NCBI GenBank assembly: GCA_030063045.1
Contig: JAQSEB010000047.1
Location: 868,001-932,000 of the forward strand
DNA: 64,000 nucleotides
Direction: 5' to 3'
From: Pratylenchus scribneri
Taxonomy: Eukaryota > Nematoda > Chromadorea > Rhabditida > Pratylenchidae
Below the pieces are notes generated by a model. It was not told the DNA's origin and ran no database searches. It worked only from the letters and a program-made list of their open reading frames with translations. Positions 35,908 through 47,030 of the stretch are shown in pieces; positions within the stretch are counted from its first letter, which is position 1, and each line of letters opens with the position of its first letter. The translations under genes and the position numbers were made by a program.

Positions 35908-38900
35908 ATGGTGGAATTATATGAACTGAAATTGATGCCAATCGATGCTGACAATTGCTGGCCGCCCGATATCGACCAGCACGTTGCGCAGTTGGACTTT
36001 GGAACTTCGATGATGATGGATGGCCAGAGCATTTTTGGGAGTTTAATGGTTGATCCAACAGTGAGCACAGATTCGGTATTATTCATTTTAATTTACTATA
36101 ATTATATTTATACAAATTTAGCTTGATATGGACACAATGCTGCGAAGATGTCAGGACAATAAAAACAACGATTACAAATTGACATTTGAAGACAGCGGCC
36201 AATGGACGACCAGTGGAATTGGAGGCAGCTTCACAACCACGACGAACACAACTACGGCAAGTCCACCGATGCGAGAGAGCAGACGGGTGCTGAAAATGTT
36301 ACGCAACAAAGGGAATAACAACAGCATTTTGCATCATGATCGGGACAATCACAATTTGAGCCTGAAATTGCTGGAGGAATTGAACAATGGCGGCGGTGCA
36401 TCCAGCGATGATGAAGATGAACTTGACCAACATCGACAGCGAAATGCAAAAGTTAAAGCAATGGACTGGCGTGACAAATTATTTGATGAAATCCTAAACA
36501 ACAATGGAACAGCTGGGAAATCCACCAATGACCAAAATGCAGCAGAAACAAATGGATTTGGCGAGTTTACAACATGGAGTCGGATTAGCAGAAAATCGGT
36601 GGAAACAATGCAACCATTCAACTCGGATAATGTAAACAGGTTTGTTAGAATTTATTCTTCATAAACCAAAAGTAAATAATATTGTTTAGTTTGCCCGAAT
36701 TGAATGAAAATAACAAGAACTGCCCTCAAGAAGATGGTGTTGGCGGCTATTATTCGAGTAAAGCAAATTCCTCGCCAACATTTGGACGAAATCATCCGGT
36801 CAAATTATCAGAAGCAGAGAAGAGCGGCGAATCAAAAAGGGCGGCGGGGAATTTGGTTACAAATTTTATGGAAAATTTCAAATCCAAAGAGGATGATGAA
36901 GAAGAGCAGCAACCCATGGATTATGAATATTCCGAAGTTTATTTGGGAAATGGCCGTTACATTGACATGAATGATAATGGTGAGTGTGGATGGGATGAGA
37001 ATATGAACTTTAATAAAATTTAATATTTTTCACAGAAATTGGCTTTGTCCCGCCGAGTACAGCAGCAATTCAACAAGGAAGAAGAAATGGACCAAATGTG
37101 AATTGTAAAAGAAGTGAATCCGCCATGAACGGCCTCAAATCCAACAGCCCAAGAACTTTCGCCGATCTCTCACCCAGCCGAACTGCGCCAGATTTGAAAT
37201 TCATTGCTTTATCCCACAAAGTAAGAATTAACTTTTTAATTCAATATTTTCTTCTTTAGGTTCCAAGCATTTGCAATTCATCAATTTCGTTCGAAAATTT
37301 GCTGAAGAAGGCAAAAAGTGGCAATTTCAATGAGATGCTTCAATGTTGTGCCGGCTCGGAACGAATCGTCTCGGAAAATATGGGCGGCGGCAGCATTGTT
37401 GATGAAAGCGACGGAATTCCCGACTCTGGTCTTGGTTCTTCACATTCCGAAGGTCTGTCTGATTAATTATTTAACCTCAAATCACATAATAAATTTTCAC
37501 TCAAATTTTAGGTCCTTCTCACATTGAGGATTGGCCCTCACTTTCAATTCTTTTGCCGAGGTAAGCTAAAAGAAAGTTTTCTTTAAAATCGCAACAGCTG
37601 TCACCGAATTTAATCCTCCACAAAATCCTCCACTCCTCTTTATAATTGCGGGGGAAACTTTTCTTCTTTTCGAATTTCGCCTTCAAAATGGCACAACAAC
37701 TGTCGTTGTTTTAGTCACATTGGCTTTGGTTTAGGCTCTGGGTATAAGGCTGGTGGGGGAGCGCTTAAATAACCAAAACGGAGAATTGATGTATGGGTAT
37801 TTTCGGCAAAAAAGTTTGAAAAACCCGAAAGAAGATTATTACTACAAAGATGGAAATTAAAAAATTGGAAAAAACAATTAATCATTTTCACAAAAAAACC
37901 ATCACATAATTTATAGATCTGTGGTCGATGCCTGCTCCTTCTTCAAAAGCAACAATTTCCTGCTCAGTGGTTCTTCGAATAGCATCGAGCGGCGGTCACC
38001 TCCACTTCCTTCACATCCACCCCGCTCATTCACTTCCACCGGAATTCGCCGACTGAGCAGATGGGCCGAAAGTGTGGAAGACCACCACCACCAACATCAT
38101 CGACCGGCCACATCCTGCTGCCCAAATTGCCTGAGCAGCGGAAGCAGTACAATGAATACGGCAGATGGAGGGGACATTTGCCGCAGTGCCATTTTGTTAC
38201 AAAGCCGGCACCGGACAAACCAACTGGCAACACAGAAAATGCGTCTTCATGCCAAAGAACTGGCCATGATCGGTCTGCCTCTCTACGATCAAAAACGCAA
38301 TTTGGTGGAACGAGTGGTCGAGGGCGTTGCCGAAGTGCTCCGTGGTGGCTCTTGCATTGTACTGTTGGCTGCATTGGAAAAATTGCTTGAAGATGGGCTC
38401 AAAATGGGCAAAAAACCGTGGGAAGTGGTTCGTGGAGTCACTGGACCAGGTTTGTGGGATGGAAATTTTTGGTTAATTTATTTAGAAAAATTTAAAAAAA
38501 TCAGACAAATTATTTAAAATTTCTTCCGGAAAATCAATAAATACAAATTGTTTTTTTAGGTCCTGTCACAGCATCCGTGTTCCAACTCATCACGGATCTG
38601 GAGGCCATCGAGAAGCCAGAAAATTCTCGAATCAGTCATTTCCTGCAAGGACTTGTCACTCTACATTCCCTGGATGGCTGGTTTTCGTACATTGTGCTCA
38701 AGGAGAATGTCCTTCGCCAATTCTACATGGAAAGTGCATTCTTCATTGGCGCCCACACAACTTACCGAAGTCTCTTTGCCCGCTTTGTGGAATGTTTGGA
38801 GCTGCTTTCTGTCCTAAATCAATGTGGATTGCGCAAAAAGATGCAGCAGAAAAGGAAGCAATTTTCAATGAATTCAATTGAAGCAGCAAAAATGCCCAGC

Positions 38901-39498
38901 GATTCAAGGATTCCAAAAAGCTCTTCAATGCCCACAAAATTGACCAAAACGACTATGGATGGGGAGAAAAAAGCGACGATTGGTATTTATTTTCTAACAG
39001 AGTTAATTTAATCATTAATTTTTTAAGATTCTGATTTGGCCACCAAAAATGTTCCAGAAATTGTTGAGCCAGCCGAATGCCACCAGCAAAACAATGAAAC
39101 ACCAAAACAATCGAAAATTCCAATATTGAGGTTTATTTTAATGAGATAATTAAACTTGTTGATTTAATTAAGGTCAAGAAGTAAATCAAATTCGCTGCTG
39201 AAGAGGTCCCATTCATCCAGTCTCCGGACGACACCAACCCGCGTTTGTCAAGTTGCAGAGGCGGTTGATGAAAATGAGTGCCGATTGGGCACTGTTTTGC
39301 CAGCACAAAAGGGCGAAAGTGTTCGTGTTCTTTCGGTAAGAAATATTGGGGAGAAGAATGGTTGATGATTTTGGTTTTTAGGTTCGCGGTCTCTATTCGC
39401 GTTGTGCACGATTCGGATCAAATCTGCGAAGAGGAAATTTGACAATTCAAAATGGAATTTTGCCAACAAAGAAATTGGTGGTGATGGATGAGAAATAA
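35908..39498 (+). CDS. unc-14: RUN-domain protein of RUSC/UNC-14 type
   Basis: Role in the family: RUSC/UNC-14 proteins are axonal transport and guidance adaptors. UNC-14 binds UNC-51/ULK and kinesin-1 light chain. Seen: start MVELYELKLMPID, then about 450 residues of acidic, Asn/Ser-rich, probably disordered sequence (exons 35908-37560). A RUN domain follows at about 38230-38850: a LVERVVEGVAEVL helix, ALEKLLEDGLK, KKPWEVVRGVTGPGPVT, FLQGLVTLHSLDGWFSYI and FARFVECLELLSVL. The KPW..V..GP.T pattern is the one seen in RUSC proteins. The tail is Ser/Arg/Lys-rich and ends VVMDEK (TAA 39496-39498). Introns are short except 37562-37917. The first donor is ambiguous (36061 or 36076, both in frame). 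The RUN assignment is firm. Orthology to UNC-14 rather than another RUN protein is inferred. Confidence 0.8.
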
Positions 39499-39943
39499 AT
39501 AAATAAAATTAAAGAATCTCGAAATCTTTCCTGTTTGTATTTTCTACCCAAATCTTCCTAACCCATCCCAAATCAAAAAACGCGATTTGCCCATCCCAAC
39601 AAATTGTCAGCTTTCCTAGTCATTTAACAAATAAAGTCCAAAACATAATACAAAGATGCAACCCTGCTTTTATACTCAATCGTTGTTGAGTTCTTCCCAC
39701 AAATGTTTTATCGCAAATCCCTTCTTCATCTTCCTGTGTCTCCCCTCCATTCTACCCTTTTATAATTTTATTCTAATTTTTAAACACAACTTTGATAAAG
39801 CTACTTCTTTATTTGGAATTTATCAAAACAAATTTAGTAGAAAAATACAATTAAATATGGAAAGAAAATAGGATCAAAAATAGGTTTAAAAATATTGGTT
39901 GGGAATTTGGTGTTTTTTCTTTCATATATTCATTTCACACAAT
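39499..39943. other. Convergent spacer between RUN gene and SAFB-like gene
   Basis: AT-rich 3' flanks. AATAAA occurs at the RUN gene stop and nearby. No coding signal. Confidence 0.4.
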
Positions 39944-42900
39944 TCAATAACGTCGCCCGCCGGTTGAGTAGGAATTCCCGGGCTTTCCATACGATTGAAA
40001 TCTGCCGCCAGATGCCGATTGGCCTTGTTGACTCGAAGAAGAGGTGCCGGCTCCAAATGTATCCCAACCTTAATTAAATTGTGTTAAATTAGAGATTAAA
40101 GTTTTATAATTTTACCTCCCGAATTCCAAACTCCAGCTGAGCCAGTTGTATTGATATAGGAACGAGCATTGCTGCTGGTTGCGGCTGTCTTATTTGGCGA
40201 ATCCCAATTCGGATTGGGGGTTTGGAAAAATTGACTGTTGCTTTGGCTGCCACCACTCACAATTGGTTCACGTCGATATTGTTGCTGTCCTACAATGTAA
40301 TGATCATCTTGGCGTTGTTGCAAATTCAGACCAAATCCGGCACTTCCAAGCAATTCTTCTGCTGCGCGAGTCGGTTGATGTGTTTGAGTGCTCCCTCCAA
40401 TTCTGGATGCATATGTCGGGTCGGTGCGTGGATTGAAAATGTCCGTGGCTGCCGAACTCTGCCCAAATCGATCGTTGCCAGCGAAGAATTCTCGTGTGCG
40501 CACTGTAAAAATGAATAATTATTTTGGTTAAACATCATTTAATTTGAATGTTTTGAGGGTCTCGGGTTCGAACCCGCTACGAGTAAGTTATTTTTTTTCT
40601 GGCATGGTTTTCAATTTTAAGAATTTTTCTACATTTTTAAGTGATTATGAGTTGATTAAAAATAATTCAACCTGGTGATGATCGCCGATCCGAACGGATT
40701 TGTTGTTGTTGATCACCAAAATTTCTTCCGGTCGGCATTGCACCAGCTCCATAATAAAACCCTCCTCCACTTTTGCTGTTGTATTGGTCATCATTGCGTT
40801 GCGATTGTGGATGCTTTCCGCTGCCAACAACGTCGCCAATCCCCCGCTTTGCCGGGCTTGTTTCCTCATTCAGCCGGTCATATCTTGAGACGCCGCCTCG
40901 CTGATCACGATGGGAAGTTGATGCGGTTCGATCAGTTTTTCCTCCTCCTCCTCCTCGACCTCGAGAACTTTCTTGTCGGCGATGAGGTGAACGGCTCCTT
41001 AAAATAAAATTGTGAATAATTCAAGTGTAAATATTATAATGAAACCTGCTTCTTTTCGACCTTCCATCACGTCCTCTTTCACTAACATTCCGGCGATCGC
41101 GATCATCCAGAGATGAATCATAATGACGACGACTAAAAATTTAAATATTTATAAATTAAAAATTGTCCATTGAAAACCTTGAAGACGTTTCATCCTTGCT
41201 TGGGCGTCTCTTCTCTCCCTTCCGTTCATCTTTTGCCGGTGCACTCTCATTTCGACGTGCAGTTGAGGAGCCAGTTTCACCAGTTCGATGATATGGTTGC
41301 TGCGGTGGTTGTTGGATGAATGGATGATGAACCACGGCGGATGAGCCGATCAATGCGGCCGCCGGAGCGGTGAGAGCAGCTGCCGTCGGTAAGCCAGTGA
41401 TTTGTAAATGTGCGGCCTGTGCCAATTGGGCATGAAGTTTGTAGGTTTCTTAAATGCTTAAATCATTTTAATAAAATTTTTGATTTAAAATTTCTCCTTA
41501 AAATATTTTCTTTTCATCCAACATTTTTCAGTCTGTTTTTTGTGAGTTTTTTTAAATGAAAGCAAACCCAATTCAAGTTTTTCTCGTTCCAATTTCTCGC
41601 GTTCATATTTCAGCTTTTCTCGTTCCCTTTCCAGTCGTAATTCCTCTTCCTTCTTCCGGTGTTCTTCCTCTCGTCTTCGCATCAGCCGTAACATCTCTTC
41701 TCGGTCTTTGTCCGCACTGGAATTGCTTTCGTGATGATTTGAACTGCTGCCACCACCATGATGAGAAGATGAAGAACGAAAGCCGCCGCCAGTGTCCACT
41801 TCCGGCATTCGGCTCGACCGGGTAGAGTATGGATAGGTGGTAACACGGACGCCTTTGCTCGTTTGCACAATTCGACGATATTGTTGATCCGCTGCCGTTG
41901 ATGAATGCTCCGCTGGTGCCTTATATCCATGGCCATAGTCGGTGGTTCGTCCTCCTGCTGGTGGTGGTGGTGGTCGCCGGGAAGATGCATATGTGGAGGA
42001 AGTGACCCGCGACCTTGATTCATTTTCATAACGGCCACCACCCCGACTGCTGTGGTCTATAATTATTAATTGGTTTTTGGTCAAAATTAAATTATTATAA
42101 ATGGTGATGTTAATATGAAATCATTAAGAAATTACAAGATGGTGCCTTCCAGTTTGAGGATGAGCCCGATTCTCTATCCTTCTTCGTTGTTTCGGCTGCA
42201 GTAATTCTCGGTCGCTTTTGAGCCCCCGATGATGATGTTGATGATCGTTTCGGGTCGACGGCTTTTGTTTTTGATTTTTGCTCCGCGTTTTCAGGTGATT
42301 TTCGCTGGTTTTTGTCAGCCTTATTTGTGTTTATTTTCGGTGGTTGTTGTGATTGGCCACTGGAATTGTTACTATTCTTGTTGATTTGGGACAAGTTTGA
42401 ACGGTCAGCCTGAATTGCAGGAGGCAATTAAAACATCGCTTCGATTAGTTATATGATTGGATTTGGATTTAGTAATTCATAAAAGAAAAAGATTATTGCT
42501 AAGATGATTGATATAAAATCCAATTTTTTATTCCAGGGCAGAATTTTTTGATGATATTTGAAGTTATGAAGATTTACCTTTTCCACATGAATAACTCGAC
42601 CCTTGAAATTCAGACGATTCGCATTTTCGATGCAAAGATCAGCCGTTTCCGGATCAGTGAGAGTCACATAGCCAAAGCATGTTGGATTTTGTTTATTTTT
42701 TGTTGTGAAGATTTTTGCTTTCAGCACCCTTCCATGCTTCGAGAACAGCGCCTTAAAGAAATGAATGGATGCATATTTTTGAGAAATTGGTCGATTGTTG
42801 AATATACTTTCAGGTCAGTGGCCTTTGTAGAGCTGGTGATATTGCGAATCCAAATGCTGGAGGCTAGATCGGATTGTTCCTCCGACTGTGAAGCTGGTTT

Positions 42901-43690
42901 TGTTGGTTGTGGCTTTTCAGCCACTTTTGATGGGCTTGATTGGTGTTTTTCCGCCACCTTCGATGGGCTCGATTGCTGTTTTTCCGCCACTTTTGATGGA
43001 CTCGATTGGTGCTTTTCCAACACTTTTGATGGGCTTGGCTGATGCTTTGTTGGCTCTTCTATTTTGGGTGCCAGATTGCAAGCGGATTGACGTTCAATCA
43101 GCTCAATTTCCTCTGAGGTGTGCTCCTCATCCTTTGTTGGTGAAATATTTGATGAAATTTCAATGTAATCATTCACTTCATTCTCGGGCTTTACTTCTGC
43201 CGATGAGTCCTTCACTTCAATAAAATCACTTTCAACATCTTTATTGAACATCTTTTCCAGTGCCATCTCTTCTGCTTGTGAATCATCTTTGACAATAATC
43301 AGCGCCTCTTCTTCTTCTTCAATCTCTTCTAGAGATTCTTTCTCGTCTTCATTTACTTGTAATTTTCCCTGGAAATGTTTTTTTACATGTCGACTAATAA
43401 ATTCGTATCCAAAATTTATTTTTACGAACTCTTTATCATTTATCAATAGTTTATTTTTCTGTTATTTTAACCTGTTCATCAATTGCAACATTCCCGGTAT
43501 CATCAGCAATTTCTGCGTCATTCTCCAACTGCTTATTCTCTGTAAATTTTATAATGCATTTTATTCATTAGTGAATCTTAATTATACCTTCGTTGCCGGC
43601 ACTTTCTTCCACCATCATAATTGAATTATTTTCATTTAGATTGGAATCATTTTGTTGTATAGCGCCTGGAGATTTATGATCATTCATCAT
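39944..43690 (-). CDS. SAFB/SLTM-like RRM protein
   Basis: Role in the family: nuclear matrix-associated RNA-binding proteins acting in transcription and splicing. Seen: start MMNDHKSPG at 43690, an acidic region (EEIEEEEEALI, about 43300), a decapeptide-like repeat (QSSPSKVAEK, about 43030-42900) and one RRM split over exons at about 42880-42585. RNP2 is SIWIRNI, RNP1 is CFGYVTL, and its SSTKATDLK..LFSKHGRV stretch closely matches the SAFB RRM. A Ser/Lys/Pro region with SKRSRSPHR-type basic patches follows. Then comes a charged helix of Glu/Arg/Lys (about 41700-41560, EEMLRLMRRREEEHRKKEEE), as in SAFB. The C terminus is Gly/Ser/Gln-rich, ending STGGRRY (TGA 39944-39946). No SAP domain is visible. 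If present, it would need an upstream exon. About nine exons. Confidence 0.82.
40556..40598 (+). repeat. tRNA T-arm-like fragment with T8 tract, antisense in a SAFB-like intron
   Basis: CGGGTTCGAACCCG is a perfect T-arm/B box and is followed by TTTTTTTT at 40591-40598. No convincing A box upstream, so it is a truncated tRNA-derived fragment. Confidence 0.5.
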
Positions 43691-44353
43691 ACAAATGGCT
43701 TTTAGATTTTTAATCTATTGAAATTGTAAAGAATATTATGAATTATTAGATGCTATAAAAAGAGTAAAATTAAGTGAATTATCATTATCATATCATTATC
43801 AATACCGATACCGATTAGGCGATTAGCTTAGCTTGCTAAAGGGTAAACTTGCGACTTGCGATTGCGTTGCGGCTGCTTAAGTTTGCCTCATCAAAAAATT
43901 TAAAACATTATGCCAAAAATTTAAATCAGTTTCTACAGTTACCGTATTGGCTTCATGTGTGTCTCTGCCTCTGCCTCGCTTCTTGATTTATCGTTATCAC
44001 TAATCATTATCGATCGATCGTATCGATTATCAGCTTCGGCAGAGAATAGCTTTTAGGTTTAGCAATACAAAACAGCACAAATCAAAACCATTCGTTTTTC
44101 TGCTGAATGCGTTTTTAATTACAAAAAAATCATTTTGTATTTTATACTTCGTTCTTGAATACCTTTAAAATAACAGGCCAAATCTATATCTAAATAGCTA
44201 ATTACCTTAATTTTTGTAAAGAAATATGCTCAATATAATTAAGTTAATTTCCTGTCTCATAGTAATATTTTTAGAGAAAAATAGCCCAATTTCAAGCTAA
44301 TTTCCAGCCTCAGTAATTCACTTAAAAATCAATACATTTGGAACCGATTAAAA
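43691..44353. promoter_or_regulatory. Bidirectional promoter region (SAFB-like / orphan gene)
   Basis: 663 bp between two divergent start codons. It contains clustered ATCGAT words (TTATCGATCGATCGTATCGATT at about 44005-44028), ACCGATACCGATTAGGCGATTAG near 43804, and GCGACTTGCGATTGCGTTGC near 43850. Promoter role inferred from gene orientation. Confidence 0.45.
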
Positions 44354-45975
44354 ATGTCTGATGATGAAATTTTGGAACCGCACATGAAAGAGAAAGAAGA
44401 TGAATTCAAAGAAGAAGAAGAAGAAGCATTGAAGGTGGACAAATCTCAAGTAAGTTAATTTATTGATGTATGGCATGTAAAATATTTAATTTATTCAGGA
44501 AAACCAGCAACAGCAACCGACAGAATCAAACATTGACATTCCGACTTTGCAGTCAGGGAAAAGATCTCATGAAGAAGAAGGATCCAGCAATATTGCTCCA
44601 CAAAAGAACACCGCTATTAAAAGAATAAAACTGACAGCAGAAAGGTAAAACCCAAAATATCAGTTCGTTTATAATTTCCACTAAAACTTCAGCACTCCAA
44701 ATTGGCTGATCGAAGTTTTGGATTGGATCAAGCGAACTGAAATGGCCGATTCTTCACTAAGCACCTCCCATTGGATATTCGAGCAACTTTGCTGGCCAAA
44801 ATTACATGGAAGGAAAGTGAAAGCACATCGTGTCAAACGCCTTATGTCATTACGAGACAGTGAATCGCCCAATCCTCGGTCCAAATTGATGTTATGCGTT
44901 TCCAATGATGGCGTTCTGCCGCGGAATTACACTACCATCCCAATTGCCAACATTCACAATCTACCAATGCCAAAATACATTACTGGCTTCAGTGGAATCG
45001 ATTTACGGTAAATAAATGTAAATAATTTAAATAATAATATTGATTTTTCTAGCTTTTTGGATGGCCCGATTCTTGAATTTATGGAAAATATGCTTCCTTA
45101 CTTCGATCCTATTGGACTGTATTTTAAGTGCAATATCCAAAACAAGAACGACATTCGAATTGGCCCAATTCGCCGTTTGCTCACAATATTGGCTCCAAAA
45201 ATTCATGAATTGCTTCTTCCTGCCCCTTTGGCCATAAATTTGTGCGATTTCAAACGTCTATTTCCTGGCATTATTGAAGAAATTCAACATATCACAAATG
45301 TTAATGCAAAAAGATCGGAATGTGATTTGCTTCTGAAATGGCTGAATACTGAAAGGGCAGACGGGAAACCCAAAGCACTTGCCATCACAATGAGAACAGA
45401 TGAGGAGACGGACAATTTCGTTGATCGAATCAAACAGGTTGGAACAGAAAATCGAATAATATTGATTTTAGTATAGGAAATTTTTTAACAAAAATGACAA
45501 CCTATTTTTCCCTTTACTTTATACTTCTTTTTCAAATATTTGAGAATTAAATTACTTAGTATTTGGGAAACGCTAATATAAAATATTTAACTAAACTAAA
45601 GTAAAATCTTAAAATTAATTTAGGAATTTTTGCGTTCAAAACGAAAGGCCGCCTTCATCATCATTGTGGGCTGGGCTTATTTGCCAAATGAGACTTTGGA
45701 AAATGAAGCAACTGGCGAAGTATTGTCCATTTGTCAAGGTGAACATTGGTATGATGATGAGCACAGTGGCGGGATGGTTCAATATCTTGTTCGTCATCCA
45801 AAAGGAATGGAATGGACAAATTTCGTGAAGGAATTGTTTTGGCATAGAGAAGGATGGACTAGTGTTCATGTCGAGATTGAGGTAAGACCCAAATTTTTCA
45901 TAATAAAATAAATCTTGCAAAAAATTCTAGGATCCACCACAACGCAAATGGAAGTGCCCATGCTCCATTCTCTGA
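44354..45975 (+). CDS. Nematode orphan, possible lineage-expanded F-box-like family
   Basis: Not recognised with certainty. Seen: ATG at 44354; acidic N terminus (KEKEDEFKEEEEEALKV); a basic link; then helices NWLIEVLDWI..SHWIFEQLCW and RVKRLMSLRD, reminiscent of the degenerate F-box-like start seen in large cyst-nematode families. The middle holds FLDGPILEFMENMLPYFDP, LLKWLNTERADGKPKAL and DNFVDRIKQ. The last exons give FIIIVGWAYLP..ENEATGEVLS.. and a LVRHPKGMEW stretch. The order WL-T-R-DG-PK, then F-I, then E-N-TGE, then L-VR-P resembles that family. The last junction (donor 45882, acceptor 45930) gives stop TGA at 45973-45975. A different frame stays open to about 46040 with an acidic tail, so the C terminus is uncertain. 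About 380 aa. Confidence 0.6.
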
Positions 45976-46212
45976 CCTATATTATGGATATTGAAGATGA
46001 AGAAAAAGAAGAATGTGTGTCGTCATTTCCAAACATATGAAAATAATATTAAAGTGTTCCAAATCGATGATTAATCAATATAAAATTATTTATTCTTATT
46101 TGTAAAAATATCGAAATCTTCCTTTCCATCAATCCATCCATTTTTGTTGTGAATCCCTAATTTTGTTGACCTCATTTGGAATCCATTTGACTATAAAAAT
46201 AAATATATTGAA

Positions 46213-46244
46213 TAAGAACCAGCGGGCGAGCCCGCTGGTTCTTA
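46213..46244. repeat. Perfect 14-bp-stem hairpin with CGAG loop
   Basis: TAAGAACCAGCGGG, loop CGAG, then the exact reverse complement. GC-rich stem in AT-rich surroundings, about 240 bp after the orphan gene stop. Confidence 0.85.
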
Positions 46245-46281
46245 AGGGGGTGACGGAAGGAATACGTGGGACGGTAGAAAG

Positions 46282-46299
46282 AAAGCGCTATCGCGCTTT
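46282..46299. repeat. Second short hairpin (AAAGCGC-TATC-GCGCTTT)
   Basis: Perfect 7-bp stem with a four-base loop, 38 bp after the first hairpin. Confidence 0.7.
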
Positions 46300-46452
46300 A
46301 AAAGATTTCTAGAATGGTTATATTTCATAATAAAATCCATTTCCCATTTTTCTGATTAAAATTCAACTCGGGCAGAACCGGTTTAAAAATTTGAACCGGT
46401 TTAATTCTCAAAAAAAACCTCAAATTCATGATCCCCACCATCGAAAACCTCT

Positions 46453-46534
46453 AAAAAATTATTGGCTCTTCGTGGGATTCGAACCCGCGACCTCCGTCCA
46501 ATTCCTCCCCTCTTACCAAATCAGCCACAAAGGA
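46453..46534 (-). repeat. tRNA-derived element or degenerate tRNA
   Basis: Read on the minus strand: an A-box-like TGGCTGATTTGGTAAGA, a B box GGTTCGAATCC in a GCGGG/CCCAC arm, and a run of six T downstream (46453-46458 on +). Acceptor pairing is poor in the standard register, so it is probably a pseudo-tRNA or SINE head. Confidence 0.55.
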
Positions 46535-47030
46535 AAAAGTGCCGAGTTGCCAATTTTTGCCGGCCTCCACAGGCTTGGGTTTTGAGTTTAGACCCCACAA
46601 TGTATATATCATTTTGTAGCTAAGACTCTAACTTGCCCCCCTCTCTCCGGGCCCAAAACCCAAAAATCAAAAGGAAAAAAGTTTTACCCGGGCAAACCGA
46701 AAAAGTTCAATTTTTGAAACCGGTTTTTGGCTAATATCTCGAAACCGAAAAATGATTTTGAAAAAGTTGAGGTTTTTTGATATGTGCCATGGAAATACGA
46801 AACTTTTAAAAAAAAAGATCTCGAAAAACGGCCGGCTAGAAGTTGAGATGTTTGAAAAAATGAACGAATTTCAAATTTTTTATATATATATATAAACAAT
46901 AAATCATCCATATCAATTTTTGACTTTTTGATTAAATTTTGATTATTAATTATTACCTATATTAAAACCGTTTTTTGTACACATAAAGTTTTTATCAAAT
47001 TAATTTTTGCTATTAGAAAGAATACCAAAA

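Larger units (their letters stand above)
45976..47030. other. Intergenic repeat-bearing region upstream of mLST8
   Basis: It holds two hairpins (46213-46244, 46282-46299), a minus-strand tRNA-like element (46453-46534), diverged direct repeats of a CGGGCA-AACCG..GAACCGGTTT block at about 46370-46405 and 46688-46728, and a TATATATATATA tract near 46880. No gene supported. Confidence 0.5.

Noticed and set aside
31894..39498. One long gene joining the RVxF protein and the RUN-domain protein
   Set aside because: Clean stop at 34307, a 1.6-kb gap with poly(A)-type signals, and a separate plausible start at 35908. It cannot be excluded without transcripts.
42548..43223. + strand ORFs with FDGLDWCFSAT repeats
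   Set aside because: Antisense of the SAFB-like coding repeat.
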